In this document: positions 11,019 through 20,091 of the stretch, in pieces | Layout of the letters: every line of letters begins with the position of its first letter | How positions within the stretch are numbered: position 1 is the first letter of the stretch | NCBI RefSeq assembly: GCF_029203285.1 | Contig: NZ_CP115669.1 | Location: 2,108,001-2,172,000, forward strand | Source: Pseudomonas sp. PSE14 | Lineage (GTDB): Bacteria; Pseudomonadota; Gammaproteobacteria; Pseudomonadales; Pseudomonadaceae | Reading direction: 5' to 3' | Length of the DNA stretch: 64,000 bases | Position numbers and translations under genes: made by a program | Notes under the pieces: model-generated | What the model was told of the DNA's origin: nothing | The model's database searches: none | The model's input: the letters and a program-made list of their open reading frames with translations, nothing else

Positions 11019-11387
11019 TTACAGGTACTCCGCCACCAGCACCAGGTTGCGCTCGGCGCCGGTGGCGCCGCCTGCCGACATGCTGCGAATGACGCTGTCG
11101 GTTCCGCCAGTGGCCGTGAAGCCTGGCCCCAGTGGCTGTCCTTTGGTGTCCGTCAGCCGGTAGTGCTTGCTGGGTAGCGCGTCGCGTGGCTCGTTCAATT
11201 GCAGGAACATCGCCTGGTTGCATTGGCGTACCTGCACCTGGGCGCTGCCGGCGGTGGCGTCCCGCAGTTGGACCTGGCAGCTGTCTTCGACAATGGCGCC
11301 GGTGAAATGGATCACGGCATCGGCGGCCATGAGTTGGCTGCTGAACAACGTGGCCAGGAGGGTGGTGGATCGCAGGGCAACAGGCAT
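11019..11387 (-). CDS. Small secreted type 1 pilin-like protein
   Basis: A 122-residue protein with a Sec signal peptide (MPVALRSTTLLATLFSSQLMAA). The mature part begins VIHFTGAIVEDSCQVQ, resembling the first strand of type 1 (chaperone-usher) pilin subunits, and a second cysteine (RQCNQ) could form the usual pilin disulfide. The ATG at 11387 has AGGAAT upstream; an ORF extension to 11474 lacks a signal peptide. No usher or chaperone is nearby, and it is shorter than a normal subunit (about 160), so it may be an orphan or a pilin-fold protein with another role. Confidence 0.6.
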   Translation of the reverse strand: MPVALRSTTLLATLFSSQLMAADAVIHFTGAIVEDSCQVQLRDATAGSAQVQVRQCNQAMFLQLNEPRDALPSKHYRLTDTKGQPLGPGFTATGGTDSVIRSMSAGGATGAERNLVLVAEYL

Positions 11388-11549
11388 GTCGGCATTCCTC
11401 GCTCGGTAATGGCCGCCACGGATGGGCGCGCCGTTCCCAAAGCTTCGGCGCTGGTGAAGATTTTTGTAGGGCAATTCTTCGACTTATTGCGTCGATTCGT
11501 GAATCGCATCAGGAATTGCCTGACGGACGCACCTAAGTGCTTGAAGTGC

Positions 11550-11577
11550 TTGTAACTTGCGAACAAGCCGCTACAAT
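11550..11577 (+). promoter_or_regulatory. Promoter of the 4.5S RNA gene
   Basis: -35 TTGTAA (11550-11555), 16-base spacer, -10 TACAAT (11572-11577). The start would be near 11584, leaving a leader of about 25 bases before the mature RNA, as in E. coli, where RNase P removes a similar leader. Confidence 0.65.
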
Positions 11578-11610
11578 GGCGCGGCTCGTCGATCTGGCGA
11601 GATTCGCGAT

Positions 11611-11720
11611 GGTGGCCCTGTCGGTCCCCCCGCAACGATTACCTGTTAACCTGGTCAGGTCCGGAAGGAAGCAGCCACAGCGGGAACATCGTGTGCCGGG
11701 GTGTGGCTGGCGGGGCCGCC
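11611..11720 (+). ncRNA. ffs: 4.5S RNA (signal recognition particle RNA)
   Basis: SRP RNA that binds Ffh and targets membrane proteins. The diagnostic apical domain is present: GGTCAGGTCCGGAAGGAAGC near 11654-11673 with its partner strand. The 5' end GGTGGCCCTG pairs with CGGGGCCGCC at the 3' end, with only G-U substitutions, closing a single long hairpin of about 110 bases. Its position next to the dnaX region matches other Pseudomonas. End points are set by the pairing and could be off by a few bases. Confidence 0.95.
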
Positions 11721-11795
11721 TCCATTTCAGGGCCAGGAAAATCGCTCCGCCGTTCCGGACGTCGAGCCCAGGCCCTCGCTCCGCGCCGTATCACC

Positions 11796-12518
11796 TCAGC
11801 GATAGTGGCTGAGGATCCGCTCGATCTCTCCAGAAGCCTTCAATGCCGCCAGCGCCGAAAGCACATCGTCGGCGGGCTCTTCCGGGCTGTCCAGTACCAG
11901 GCACGACAGAGGGGTTTCCTCGATGATGCTGGCGGGCGTCAGACGCTGGTCCTGGGGGAGCGAGCGGTTGAACCAGTCCAGGGCGATTTCGCTGCTGATC
12001 GCGTACTGGTAGCGACCAATTTGCAGCTTCTTGAGTACCAGTTCCTGATTGCGCGCTTCGTCGCGGGTTGCCCGGCCGCTATCCAGTACCGGCTGCAGGC
12101 GCGGGTAGTGGTAGCCGAGCACGGTGCCGATGGCCTGGCCGGAAAGGCTCTGCAAGTCGCCCTTGAGTCCGGCGCGGCTGACCAGCAGGTCGCGCTGGAC
12201 CATCAGCGGTACGCTCCAGCGGTAATCGTGGAAATCGTGCTCGGTCCAGGCCGGGGCGACGTAGCAGCGTACGTCCACCGTATGGCTGAGCAACGCCTGC
12301 TCTACGCGGGCGCGGGGCAGGATATGGAAGACCGGCGGCCGATGTACCTGGCGGGCGACCTCGGTGAACAGTTCGAGGAGAATACCGCCGGTCAGCTTGC
12401 CGTCTTCGATTCGTGCCAGGGGCATCGCCCAACTGTCGACTACCGAGAAGCGCAGTGGGCGATCCTCGGCAAGGGCGACGGCAGAGCTGAACAGCAGGAC
12501 GATGGCGAGCAGGCGCAT
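11796..12518 (-). CDS. Periplasmic solute-binding-like protein (family 3 type)
   Basis: A 240-residue protein with a Sec signal peptide (MRLLAIVLLFSSAVALA) followed by a single periplasmic binding fold like those of amino-acid ABC transporters (LRFSVVDSWAMPLARIEDGKLTGGILLELF). No permease or ATPase gene is adjacent. Many Pseudomonas carry such solitary proteins, which may act as sensors or scavengers. It is divergent from dnaX. The ligand cannot be inferred. Confidence 0.8.
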   Translation of the reverse strand: MRLLAIVLLFSSAVALAEDRPLRFSVVDSWAMPLARIEDGKLTGGILLELFTEVARQVHRPPVFHILPRARVEQALLSHTVDVRCYVAPAWTEHDFHDYRWSVPLMVQRDLLVSRAGLKGDLQSLSGQAIGTVLGYHYPRLQPVLDSGRATRDEARNQELVLKKLQIGRYQYAISSEIALDWFNRSLPQDQRLTPASIIEETPLSCLVLDSPEEPADDVLSALAALKASGEIERILSHYR

Positions 12519-12671
12519 CTAGACTCCGATGGCGGCGTGGTGGCGACACAATGCCTGTACGGATCAGGGGTTGCCAAGATGTACTAACGGCCAGAGCGGA
12601 CATCGGGTGCAATTTACGGTCCGCTTCGCTAGGATTAGCCCACTTCTGCTCACCTGTCGCGATGGATATCA

Positions 12672-14783
12672 ATGAGTTATCAGGTTCTTGCCCGCAAATG
12701 GCGTCCGCGTTCGTTCCGCGAAATGGTCGGCCAGACCCATGTGCTCAAGGCCCTGATCAACGCACTGGACAATCAGCGCCTGCACCACGCCTACCTGTTC
12801 ACCGGTACCCGCGGCGTGGGCAAGACCACCATCGCCCGCATCCTGGCCAAGTGCCTGAATTGCGAGACCGGCGTCAGCTCCACTCCGTGTGGCCAGTGCT
12901 CGGTCTGCCGCGAGATCGATGAAGGCCGCTTCGTCGACCTGATCGAAGTCGACGCCGCCAGCCGCACCAAGGTCGAGGACACCCGCGAACTGCTCGACAA
13001 CGTGCAGTACTCGCCGACCCGCGGGCGCTACAAGGTCTACCTGATCGACGAAGTGCACATGCTCTCCAGCCACAGCTTCAACGCCCTGTTGAAGACTCTG
13101 GAGGAGCCGCCGCCCCACGTGAAGTTCCTGCTCGCCACCACCGACCCGCAGAAGCTGCCGGTCACCATTCTCTCGCGCTGCCTGCAGTTCTCCCTGAAGA
13201 ACATGCCGCCGGAGCGGGTGGTGGAGCACCTGACCCACGTACTGGGCGCCGAGAACGTGCCCTTCGAGGAAGATGCCCTGTGGCTGCTCGGTCGCGCGGC
13301 CGACGGCTCCATGCGCGATGCCATGAGCCTCACCGACCAGGCGATTGCCTTTGGTGAAGGCAAGGTGCTGGCCGCCGATGTGCGCGCCATGCTCGGAACC
13401 CTGGACCACGGCCAGGTCTACGGCGTGCTCCATGCCTTGCTGGAGGGCGACGCCCGCGCGCTGCTCGAAGCAGTGCGCCATCTGGCCGAGCAAGGCCCGG
13501 ACTGGGGTGGTGTGCTGGCTGAAATGCTCAACGTGCTGCACCGCGTGGCCATCGCCCAGGCGCTGCCCGAGGCGGTGGACAACGGTCAGGGCGACCGTGA
13601 CCGCGTATTGGCGCTGGCCCAGGCGCTGCCTGCCGAGGACGTGCAGTTCTACTACCAGATGGGCTTGATCGGCCGCCGCGACCTGCCGTTGGCGCCCGAT
13701 CCCCGTGGCGGCTTCGAGATGGTGCTGTTGCGCATGCTGGCCTTCCGCCCGGCCGATGCCGAGGGCGCACCGAGGTCGCCACTAAAGGACCTGGGGATCA
13801 GCAAGGCCACGGCTGATTCCAACCCGAACCCAGTGGCCGGCGCCGCCGTTGCGGCGCCGGTTGCATCCATTGCGCCGCCGCCCGTTGCCGCGCCCCAGCC
13901 TCAAACGACTCCGGCTCCGGCTCCGGCTCCAGTCGTGGAAGCTGCGCCCGTTGCTGCGTCTGCGCCGGTGATCGAATCGGCTCCCGTCCCGGTTGAACCG
14001 CAGCCGGAAGTGGCTGCCGTGGCCGAGCCTCTTGCTCCTGCCGTGGAACCGGAACCGCCCGTTGCCGAAGCGCCGGTCGACCTGCCGTGGGACGAACCCG
14101 CTGCGCCAGTTGCCGCCGCTCCCGCGCCAGTCGAGCCTGCTGCACCTGCACCTGCACCTGCACCTGCACCTGCACCTGCACCTGCGGTAGCTGTGTCTGC
14201 CCCGGCACCGGTAGAAGCGCCTGCTCCGGTCGTAGCCGAAGCCCCGGCCGAGGACGACGATCGCGACGAAGAGCCGCCGCCCGCCGAGGACTACTACGAA
14301 GTCGACATGGAGTCCTATGGCTATCTGGAGAGCGAAGCGCAGCAGGAAGCCTCCGAGCCGGAACCCGAGCCTGCCGCCATGCCGGCGACCGGTCTTGCCG
14401 CCGAATGGCTGGACCTGTTCCCGCGCCTGGGCCTGGCAGGCATGACCGCCAGCATCGGCGCCAACTGCACCCTGGTGGCGGTAGACGGCGACAATTGGCA
14501 CCTGCACCTGGACCCGGGGCAGAGCGCGCTGTTCAACCCCAACCAGCAGCGTCGCCTCAACGATGCGCTGAACCAGTTCCACGGCCGCACCCTGACCCTG
14601 CAGGTGACCCTGCAGAAGCCCGAACAGGAAACCCCGGCCCAGGCCGCCGCGCGCAAGCGCGCCGAGCGTCAGCGCCAGGCCGAGGCGTCCATTGCCGCCG
14701 ACCCCTACGTGCTGCAGATGAAACAACAGTTCGCCGCGGTCGTCCGCGACGGTACCATCGAACCCCTGGAGGCGAAGGCTTGA
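12672..14783 (+). CDS. dnaX: DNA polymerase III subunits gamma/tau
   Basis: Clamp-loader ATPase that loads the beta clamp and links polymerase cores. The 703-residue protein has Walker A GTRGVGKT (45-52), zinc-site cysteines C64, C73, C76 and C79, and DEVH in Walker B, followed by domain III. Residues about 375-560 form a long low-complexity Ala/Pro/Val/Glu linker containing seven TGCACC hexamers (14141-14182). A conserved tau C-terminal domain begins near residue 575 (LAAEWLDLFPRLGLAGM). I see no obvious slippery A6-type frameshift site, so a short gamma form is not predicted from sequence. ybaB and recR follow, the usual order. Confidence 0.97.
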   Translation: MSYQVLARKWRPRSFREMVGQTHVLKALINALDNQRLHHAYLFTGTRGVGKTTIARILAKCLNCETGVSSTPCGQCSVCREIDEGRFVDLIEVDAASRTKVEDTRELLDNVQYSPTRGRYKVYLIDEVHMLSSHSFNALLKTLEEPPPHVKFLLATTDPQKLPVTILSRCLQFSLKNMPPERVVEHLTHVLGAENVPFEEDALWLLGRAADGSMRDAMSLTDQAIAFGEGKVLAADVRAMLGTLDHGQVYGVLHALLEGDARALLEAVRHLAEQGPDWGGVLAEMLNVLHRVAIAQALPEAVDNGQGDRDRVLALAQALPAEDVQFYYQMGLIGRRDLPLAPDPRGGFEMVLLRMLAFRPADAEGAPRSPLKDLGISKATADSNPNPVAGAAVAAPVASIAPPPVAAPQPQTTPAPAPAPVVEAAPVAASAPVIESAPVPVEPQPEVAAVAEPLAPAVEPEPPVAEAPVDLPWDEPAAPVAAAPAPVEPAAPAPAPAPAPAPAPAVAVSAPAPVEAPAPVVAEAPAEDDDRDEEPPPAEDYYEVDMESYGYLESEAQQEASEPEPEPAAMPATGLAAEWLDLFPRLGLAGMTASIGANCTLVAVDGDNWHLHLDPGQSALFNPNQQRRLNDALNQFHGRTLTLQVTLQKPEQETPAQAAARKRAERQRQAEASIAADPYVLQMKQQFAAVVRDGTIEPLEAKA
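14141..14182 (+). repeat. Hexanucleotide tandem repeat in dnaX
   Basis: Seven exact copies of TGCACC, in frame, encoding an Ala-Pro series in the DnaX linker. Each gain or loss changes the linker by two residues without a frameshift. Confidence 0.95.
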
Positions 14784-14822
14784 GTGCCGGCGCCGACAAC
14801 TGAACGAATCGAGGAACTCGAC

Positions 14823-15149
14823 ATGATGAAAGGTGGCATGGCCGGCCTGATGAAGCAGGCCCAGCAGATGCAGGAAAAGATGCAGAAGATGCAGGAAGAG
14901 CTGGCCAACGCCGAAGTGACCGGTCAATCCGGCGCCGGCTTGGTGAGCGTGGTGATGACCGGTCGCCACGACGTCAAGCGCGTCTCCCTGGATGACAGCC
15001 TGATGCAGGAAGACAAGGAAATCCTCGAAGACCTGATCGCCGCCGCGGTGAACGACGCCGTACGCAAGATCGAGCAGAACAACCAGGAAAAGATGGCGGG
15101 CATGACCGCTGGCATGCAGCTCCCGCCCGGCTTCAAGATGCCTTTCTGA
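14823..15149 (+). CDS. ybaB: YbaB/EbfC nucleoid-associated protein
   Basis: A 108-residue DNA-binding protein of the YbaB/EbfC family, typically a tweezer-shaped dimer. The N-terminus is Met/Gln/Lys-rich ([20 protein letters not shown]), and the conserved C-terminal [12 protein letters not shown] is present. The start at 14823 has GAGGAA 8 bases upstream; an upstream in-frame start overlapping the dnaX stop is not supported. It lies between dnaX and recR, with which it is commonly co-transcribed, though a REPIN separates it from recR here. Confidence 0.95.
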   Translation: MMKGGMAGLMKQAQQMQEKMQKMQEELANAEVTGQSGAGLVSVVMTGRHDVKRVSLDDSLMQEDKEILEDLIAAAVNDAVRKIEQNNQEKMAGMTAGMQLPPGFKMPF

Positions 15150-15163
15150 TCCAGGCTTTTCCC

Positions 15164-15243
15164 CTGTAGGAGCGAGCTTGCTCGCGAACGCTCTACCGGC
15201 CCTCGCGGTTGGGCAGGGTTCGCGAGCAAGCTCGCTCCTACAG
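15164..15243. repeat. REP doublet (REPIN)
   Basis: CTGTAGGAGCGAGCTTGCTC at 15164-15183 and its inverted partner ending CTCGCTCCTACAG at 15243, enclosing about 28 bases. It lies between ybaB and recR and may modulate read-through. Confidence 0.92.
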
Positions 15244-15277
15244 TCGTTCTGACCCTCCTAAAACCCGAGACCGCCCC

Positions 15278-15877
15278 ATGAGCTTCAGCCCGCTGATCCG
15301 CCAACTGATCGACGCCCTGCGCACCCTGCCCGGAGTGGGGCAGAAGAGTGCCCAGCGCATGGCGCTGCAGCTGCTGGAGCGTGACCGCAGCGGCGGCCTG
15401 CGCCTGGCCCAGGCGCTGACCCAGGCGATGGAAGGCGTCGGCCACTGCAAGCAGTGCCGCACGTTGTCCGAAGATGAATTCTGCCCGCAGTGTTCCGATC
15501 CGCGCCGCGACGACAGCCTGTTGTGCGTGGTGGAAGGCCCGCTGGACGTGTTCGCCGTCGAGCAGACCGGCTATCGCGGGCGCTATTTCGTGCTCAAGGG
15601 CCATCTTTCGCCGCTGGACGGCCTCGGCCCGGAAGCCATCGGCATTCCCGAGCTGGAAGCGCGGATCAAGGCCGGCAGCTTCAGCGAAGTCATCCTCGCC
15701 ACCAACCCGACGGTGGAAGGCGAGGCGACCGCCCATTACATCGCCCAACTGCTCGGTGGCAGCGGCCTGGTCCTGTCGCGCATCGCCCACGGTGTGCCGC
15801 TGGGGGGCGAATTGGAACTGGTGGACGGCGGCACCCTGGCCCACGCTCTGGCGGGCCGCCGCCCCATCAGTAATTAA
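15278..15877 (+). CDS. recR: Recombination protein RecR
   Basis: Part of the RecFOR complex that loads RecA on gapped DNA. The 199-residue protein has an N-terminal helix-hairpin-helix ([16 protein letters not shown]), a zinc finger (C57, C60, C69, C72) and a Toprim domain beginning [10 protein letters not shown]. Length is standard. The ATG at 15278 is chosen because it begins MSFSPLI as in the family; a longer frame reads into the REPIN. Its stop overlaps the end of the convergent GNAT gene by 4 bases. Confidence 0.96.
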   Translation: MSFSPLIRQLIDALRTLPGVGQKSAQRMALQLLERDRSGGLRLAQALTQAMEGVGHCKQCRTLSEDEFCPQCSDPRRDDSLLCVVEGPLDVFAVEQTGYRGRYFVLKGHLSPLDGLGPEAIGIPELEARIKAGSFSEVILATNPTVEGEATAHYIAQLLGGSGLVLSRIAHGVPLGGELELVDGGTLAHALAGRRPISN

Positions 15878-16347
15878 GTTCGCGCCAGGCAGTCCAGCGC
15901 CGGTGCGTCCATTTCGTAGGCTATCCATTTCCTTTCGCGCCGGCCGCCCAGGCGGCCGTAGAAGCGCCCGGCCGCATCGTTGCCGGCCAGGACGTCCCAG
16001 AGCAGCCGTCCAGCGCCCTGGTCCCGTGCCCAGCTCGCCACACATTGCATGAGCCGCTCGCCGATGCCGCGATTGCGTCCATTCTCCACGACATACAGCT
16101 CCTTCAGCCGCACAGTCGGGCGCAGGTCGTAGGTGAAAGGAATGCTCAGCGCGACGGCATAGCCCTGGAGCGTGTCCGATTCGGCGACAAACACCTGGCA
16201 TTGCGCTGCCGGCCCGAAAGCCCGGATGCGCAATGCGTCGGCGTCCACCGCGAACTCGTCGATATAGCCCTCGAACGCCGCCAGCTCGCGCATCAGTTCG
16301 AGCAGGGTCGGAACATCCTCCGGTCTTGCCGCACGGATCTTCAGCAT
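15874..16347 (-). CDS. GNAT-family N-acetyltransferase
   Basis: A 157-residue acetyltransferase. It starts [18 protein letters not shown], and the acetyl-CoA loop is [13 protein letters not shown] (about 91-103) after the beta-4 strand LKELYVV. This architecture resembles diamine or small-amine acetyltransferases of about 160 residues, but the substrate cannot be assigned. It overlaps the end of the upstream rhodanese gene by 7 bases, so the two are probably co-transcribed. Confidence 0.88.
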   Translation of the reverse strand: MLKIRAARPEDVPTLLELMRELAAFEGYIDEFAVDADALRIRAFGPAAQCQVFVAESDTLQGYAVALSIPFTYDLRPTVRLKELYVVENGRNRGIGERLMQCVASWARDQGAGRLLWDVLAGNDAAGRFYGRLGGRRERKWIAYEMDAPALDCLART

Positions 16348-16784
16348 GCGCAGGCGATGCCTTCGCCGTCCTGACGCAGCGGCTCACCGGCTACGCCGAC
16401 CAGGGGCAGGCCCTCATCCAGCCAGCCGGTCACGCCGCCGATCATCTCCTTCACCGGCAGACCCAGTGCGGCGAGCTTCGCGGCCGCGCGGTGCACGCCG
16501 TTGCAGTGCGGACCGGCGCAATAGACCACGAACAGGGTGCCAGACGGAAATTGCGCCATGCGCCGCGTGTCGATCTCCCGCGTTGGCAGGTTCAGCGCGC
16601 CGGGCACGTGGCCGCGGGCGTAGGCGGCGGCGTTGCGCACGTCGAGCAGGACGAAGTCGACGTCGCCGTCCTGCCACGCGGCGTTCACGTCCGAGCAATC
16701 GGTCTCGAAGGCCAGTCGACGGCTGAAGTGGGCGAGGGCATCGGCGGGCAGGGCGGCGGGGATCTGGCTGACAAGGCTGGGCAT
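16341..16784 (-). CDS. Rhodanese-domain sulfurtransferase
   Basis: A 147-residue single-domain rhodanese. The catalytic loop is VVYCAGPHCNG, with the cysteine in the expected place, and the domain includes FVLLDVRNAAAYARGHVPGA. The ATG at 16784 has AGGAG upstream. It is divergent from the GlxA-type regulator at 16879; rhodanese genes often sit beside FtrA-type regulators, so control by that protein is plausible. Translationally coupled to the following GNAT gene. Confidence 0.9.
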   Translation of the reverse strand: MPSLVSQIPAALPADALAHFSRRLAFETDCSDVNAAWQDGDVDFVLLDVRNAAAYARGHVPGALNLPTREIDTRRMAQFPSGTLFVVYCAGPHCNGVHRAAAKLAALGLPVKEMIGGVTGWLDEGLPLVGVAGEPLRQDGEGIACAC

Positions 16785-16878
16785 GGCGAGGCTCCTGTGG
16801 AAGACAGGAGCCACTGTAAGGCGGGGCAAAAGCCCGTTACAGTGGCGCTCTGGACAGTGATCGGAAGTTTTCCGCCAA

Positions 16879-17847
16879 ATGCAGCGTGATCCCCTGGACG
16901 TCGCCGTTCTCGCCTACGACGGCCTGTGCACCTTCGAATTCGGCATCGCCGTGGAGATGTTCGGACTGCCTCGTCCGGAGTTCGATTTTCCCTGGTACCG
17001 CCAACGCATCGTTGCCGTGGACGAGGGGCCGATGCGCGCGCTGGGCGGCGTGCGGGTGCTGGCCGACGCTGGCCTGGAAGCGATGGTGACGGCCGGCACC
17101 ATCATCGTTCCCGGCTGGCGCAATCGTGCCGAGGCGCCTCCGGCCGAGCTGGTCGCGGCGCTGCAAAGGGCGCATGCCGAAGGCGCACGGTTGCTGTCGA
17201 TCTGCTCCGGTGTCTTTGTCCTGGCCGCCACTGGACTGCTCGATGGCCTGCGAGCGACCACGCACTGGCGCTATGCCGGGGAGTTGGCCTCGCGATTTCC
17301 CGCCATCGAGGTCGATGCCCAGGTGCTCTACGTGGATGCCGGGCGGGTGATCACTTCCGCCGGCAGCGCGGCCGGTATCGACGCCTGCCTGCATCTGGTG
17401 GCGCGGGACTTCGGCGCGCAGGTCGCCAACACCGTCGCGCGCCGGCTGGTGATGTCGCCGCAGCGCGGAGGCGGGCAGGCCCAGTTCATTCCCGCGCCCG
17501 TGGCCAAGGCGCCGCGTCACGATCTCGCTGGGCTGCTGGACTGGGCCCGGCAGCGATTGGACCGCTCGATTTCCGTAGGTGAACTGGCGAGCCGCGTGGC
17601 GATGAGCGAACGCACCTTCCTGCGGCGTTTCAGCGAAGCCACCGGCATGACGCCCAAGGCTTGGCTGCAGCACGAGCGCATGGCCCGCGCCCGCGAGCTG
17701 CTGGAGAGCAGTTCCGACAGTATCGAACGAATCGCCGAGCAATGCGGTTTTGGCACCGTGGAAAGCTTCCGCAATGCCTTCCGTGGCGCGGCGGGGTTGG
17801 CGCCCTCGGCGTATCGCGAGCGCTTCGGGACGGCGCATCTGCCCTAG
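16879..17847 (+). CDS. GlxA/FtrA-type AraC-family transcriptional regulator
   Basis: A 322-residue regulator with an N-terminal DJ-1/PfpI-like domain (residues 5-185; the nucleophile-elbow region reads LLSICSGVFVLAATG) and two C-terminal AraC helix-turn-helix motifs (about 225-315; VGELASRVAMSERTFLRRF and IERIAEQCGFGTVESFRNAF). The DJ-1 part probably binds a small molecule rather than acting as a protease. It is divergent from the rhodanese/GNAT pair, its likely target. The inducer is unknown. Confidence 0.9.
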   Translation: MQRDPLDVAVLAYDGLCTFEFGIAVEMFGLPRPEFDFPWYRQRIVAVDEGPMRALGGVRVLADAGLEAMVTAGTIIVPGWRNRAEAPPAELVAALQRAHAEGARLLSICSGVFVLAATGLLDGLRATTHWRYAGELASRFPAIEVDAQVLYVDAGRVITSAGSAAGIDACLHLVARDFGAQVANTVARRLVMSPQRGGGQAQFIPAPVAKAPRHDLAGLLDWARQRLDRSISVGELASRVAMSERTFLRRFSEATGMTPKAWLQHERMARARELLESSSDSIERIAEQCGFGTVESFRNAFRGAAGLAPSAYRERFGTAHLP

Positions 17848-17923
17848 TCGATGGCGGGTGTCTCGCCTTGTAAACCAAGCAAGCGCTCGGTAAGTTTTCA
17901 GGCAGATCGCCTGGAGCCTTGCC

Positions 17924-19072
17924 ATGTCCGTGTTCACCGATTACTTCGATGACAGTCACCGCCTGGTCCGTGACAGCGTGCGGCGCTTCGTCGAACGGGA
18001 AATCCTGCCCCATGTCGCCGACTGGGAGGAAGCCGAAGAGTTTCCCCGTGAGCTGTACCGCAAGGCCGGCGAGGCCGGCATCCTCGGCATCGGCTACCCC
18101 GAAGCCCTGGGCGGCAGTCACGAGGGCGACCTGTTCGCCAAGGTGGCGGCCAGCGAGGAGTTGATGCGTTGTGGCTCCGGAGGATTGGTGGCGGGCCTGG
18201 GCTCGCTGGATATCGGTCTGCCGCCGCTGATCAAGTGGGGCAGCCCGGAGCTGCGTGAGCGCATTGCGCCGCAGGTGCTGGCCGGCGAGAAGATCATGGC
18301 GCTGGCGGTCACCGAGCCGTCCGGCGGCTCCGATGTGGCCAGCCTGAAGACCCGTGCCGTGCGCGACGGCGATCATTACCGGGTGAGCGGCAGCAAGACC
18401 TTCATCACCAGCGGCGTGCGCGCCGACTATTACACCGTGGCGGTGCGCACCGGCGGCGACGGTTTCGGTGGCGTCAGCCTGCTGCTGGTGGAGAAGGGCA
18501 CGCCGGGTTTCACCGTCAGCCGCAAGCTGAAGAAGATGGGCTGGTGGGCTTCCGACACCGCCGAACTGTTCTTCGACGACTGCAAGGTGCCGGTGCAGAA
18601 CCTGATCGGTGCCGAGAACATGGGCTTTGCCTGCATCATGGCGAACTTCCAGAGCGAGCGCCTGGCCCTGGCGATCATGGCCAACATGACCGCGCAGCTG
18701 GCGCTGGAAGAGGCGTTGGCCTGGTGCCGCGAGCGCGAGGCGTTCGGCAAGCCGATCGGCAAGTTCCAGGTGCTCAAGCATCGCTTGGCGGAGATGGCCA
18801 CGCAGGTGGAGGTCTCCCGCGAGTTCACCTACCGGCAGGCGGCGAAGATGGCCGCCGGCAAGAGTGTGATCAAGGAAATCTCCATGGCCAAGAACTTCGC
18901 CACCGATGTCGCCGACCGGGTGACCTACGACGCGGTGCAGGCCCTGGGCGGCATGGGCTACATGCGCGAGAGCCTGGTGGAGCGGCTGTACCGCGACAAC
19001 CGCATCCTCTCCATCGGCGGCGGCACGCGGGAGATCATGAACGAGATCATCGCCAAGCAGATGGGGTTGTAA
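17924..19072 (+). CDS. Acyl-CoA dehydrogenase
   Basis: FAD enzyme that introduces the alpha-beta double bond into an acyl-CoA. The 382-residue protein shows the family signatures ALAVTEPSGGSDVASLKT (FAD and substrate binding) and QALGGMGYMRESLVERLYRD near the C-terminus, followed by the RDNRILSIGGGTREIMNEII motif. It resembles the AtuD-type enzymes; the P. aeruginosa gene at this position has been linked to citronellyl-CoA dehydrogenation, but I recall that only loosely. ATG with GGAG upstream. A REP hairpin closes the gene. Confidence 0.92.
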   Translation: MSVFTDYFDDSHRLVRDSVRRFVEREILPHVADWEEAEEFPRELYRKAGEAGILGIGYPEALGGSHEGDLFAKVAASEELMRCGSGGLVAGLGSLDIGLPPLIKWGSPELRERIAPQVLAGEKIMALAVTEPSGGSDVASLKTRAVRDGDHYRVSGSKTFITSGVRADYYTVAVRTGGDGFGGVSLLLVEKGTPGFTVSRKLKKMGWWASDTAELFFDDCKVPVQNLIGAENMGFACIMANFQSERLALAIMANMTAQLALEEALAWCREREAFGKPIGKFQVLKHRLAEMATQVEVSREFTYRQAAKMAAGKSVIKEISMAKNFATDVADRVTYDAVQALGGMGYMRESLVERLYRDNRILSIGGGTREIMNEIIAKQMGL

Positions 19073-19087
19073 CTAGCACAGACCGCT

Positions 19088-19122
19088 TTTCGTAGGAGCG
19101 AGCAAGCTCGCTCCTACGAAAG
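19088..19122. repeat. Single REP palindrome, possible bidirectional terminator
   Basis: CTTTTCGTAGGAGCGAGC is followed almost directly by its reverse complement, forming a hairpin with a 16-bp stem. It lies between the convergent acyl-CoA dehydrogenase and AraC genes, so it may end both transcripts. Confidence 0.85.
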
Positions 19123-20091
19123 CTAAAGCCGCGCGCTTGCCGCCTGGCTGCGTCGCCACGCGGCCGGCGGACAGCCATATTCGCGGCGGAAGGCGCGGCT
19201 GAAGGCCGTATCCGTCTGGTAGCCGACATCCTCGGCGATGCGCGCCAGCGGGGCGTTGCTGCCGCGCAGGAGGTTGGCGGCCAGGAGCATCCGCCACTGG
19301 GTCAGGTACTGCATGGGCGGGCAGCCGACCAGGCACTGGAAGCGCTCGGCCAGCACCGAGCGCGAGGTGCCGGCGCAGCGGGCCAGTTCTTCCAGGCTCC
19401 AGGCGTGGGCGGGTGATTTGTGCAGCTCGCCAAGGGCACTGCCGACGATGCGATCGTGCAGTCCGGCCAGCCAGCCCGTGCGCTCTTCACCTTGCTGCGC
19501 CATGTACAGGCGCAGCACTTCGATGAACAGCACTTCCGCCAGCTTGGCCAGCACACCGGCGCCGCCGGGGCGGGGAGAGCGCGCCTCGGCCAGGGCGTAG
19601 CGCACCGAGGACTCCAACCAGGCACCCGCCGCGGACCCACGCACGTTGACCTTCACCAACGCCGGCAGGCCGGCCAGTAGCAGCCGTGCCAGGCGCGCGT
19701 CGCAGGCCAGGTAGCCACACACCAGCCGGGTCGTCGCGCCGCCGCCGCCGTAGGCCAGCTGCCGGGGGCGACGTGCCAGCACCGCGTCCAGCCGTGCGCC
19801 ACTGGCCGGTGGCACGCCGGGCTGCGACGTCATGCGGTGGGCATGGCCCTGGGGGAACAGCACCGCATCACCCGCCACCAGCTTTTCCGGTTCGGCCTTG
19901 CCCATCTCGACGAAGCATTCACCCTCTGTGATCAGGTGGAAGATCACCAACTGCTCGGCGCCGGGTTCCAGCAGTTCCACGACCGAGTCGGCGCGGGGCG
20001 ACTGGTAGCACCAGGGGGCGGTGAAGCGCGCATTGATGAAGATCGCGCCCACCAGCCGCACCACGCGCAGGGTCTCCGAGAGCGCGTCCAT
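19123..20091 (-). CDS. AraC-family regulator with cupin sensor
   Basis: A 322-residue regulator. Residues about 10-190 form a cupin-type sensor (VVELLEPGAEQLVIFHL, LVAGDAVLFPQGHAH), and residues about 220-315 hold two AraC helix-turn-helix motifs (SLEELARCAGTSRSVLAERF; ARIAEDVGYQTDTAFSRAFRR). Its start overlaps the stop of the OsmC-like gene by one base (TGATG), so the two are translationally coupled and it probably controls that gene and perhaps the divergent genes from 20806. The inducer is unknown. Confidence 0.9.
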   Translation of the reverse strand: MDALSETLRVVRLVGAIFINARFTAPWCYQSPRADSVVELLEPGAEQLVIFHLITEGECFVEMGKAEPEKLVAGDAVLFPQGHAHRMTSQPGVPPASGARLDAVLARRPRQLAYGGGGATTRLVCGYLACDARLARLLLAGLPALVKVNVRGSAAGAWLESSVRYALAEARSPRPGGAGVLAKLAEVLFIEVLRLYMAQQGEERTGWLAGLHDRIVGSALGELHKSPAHAWSLEELARCAGTSRSVLAERFQCLVGCPPMQYLTQWRMLLAANLLRGSNAPLARIAEDVGYQTDTAFSRAFRREYGCPPAAWRRSQAASARL

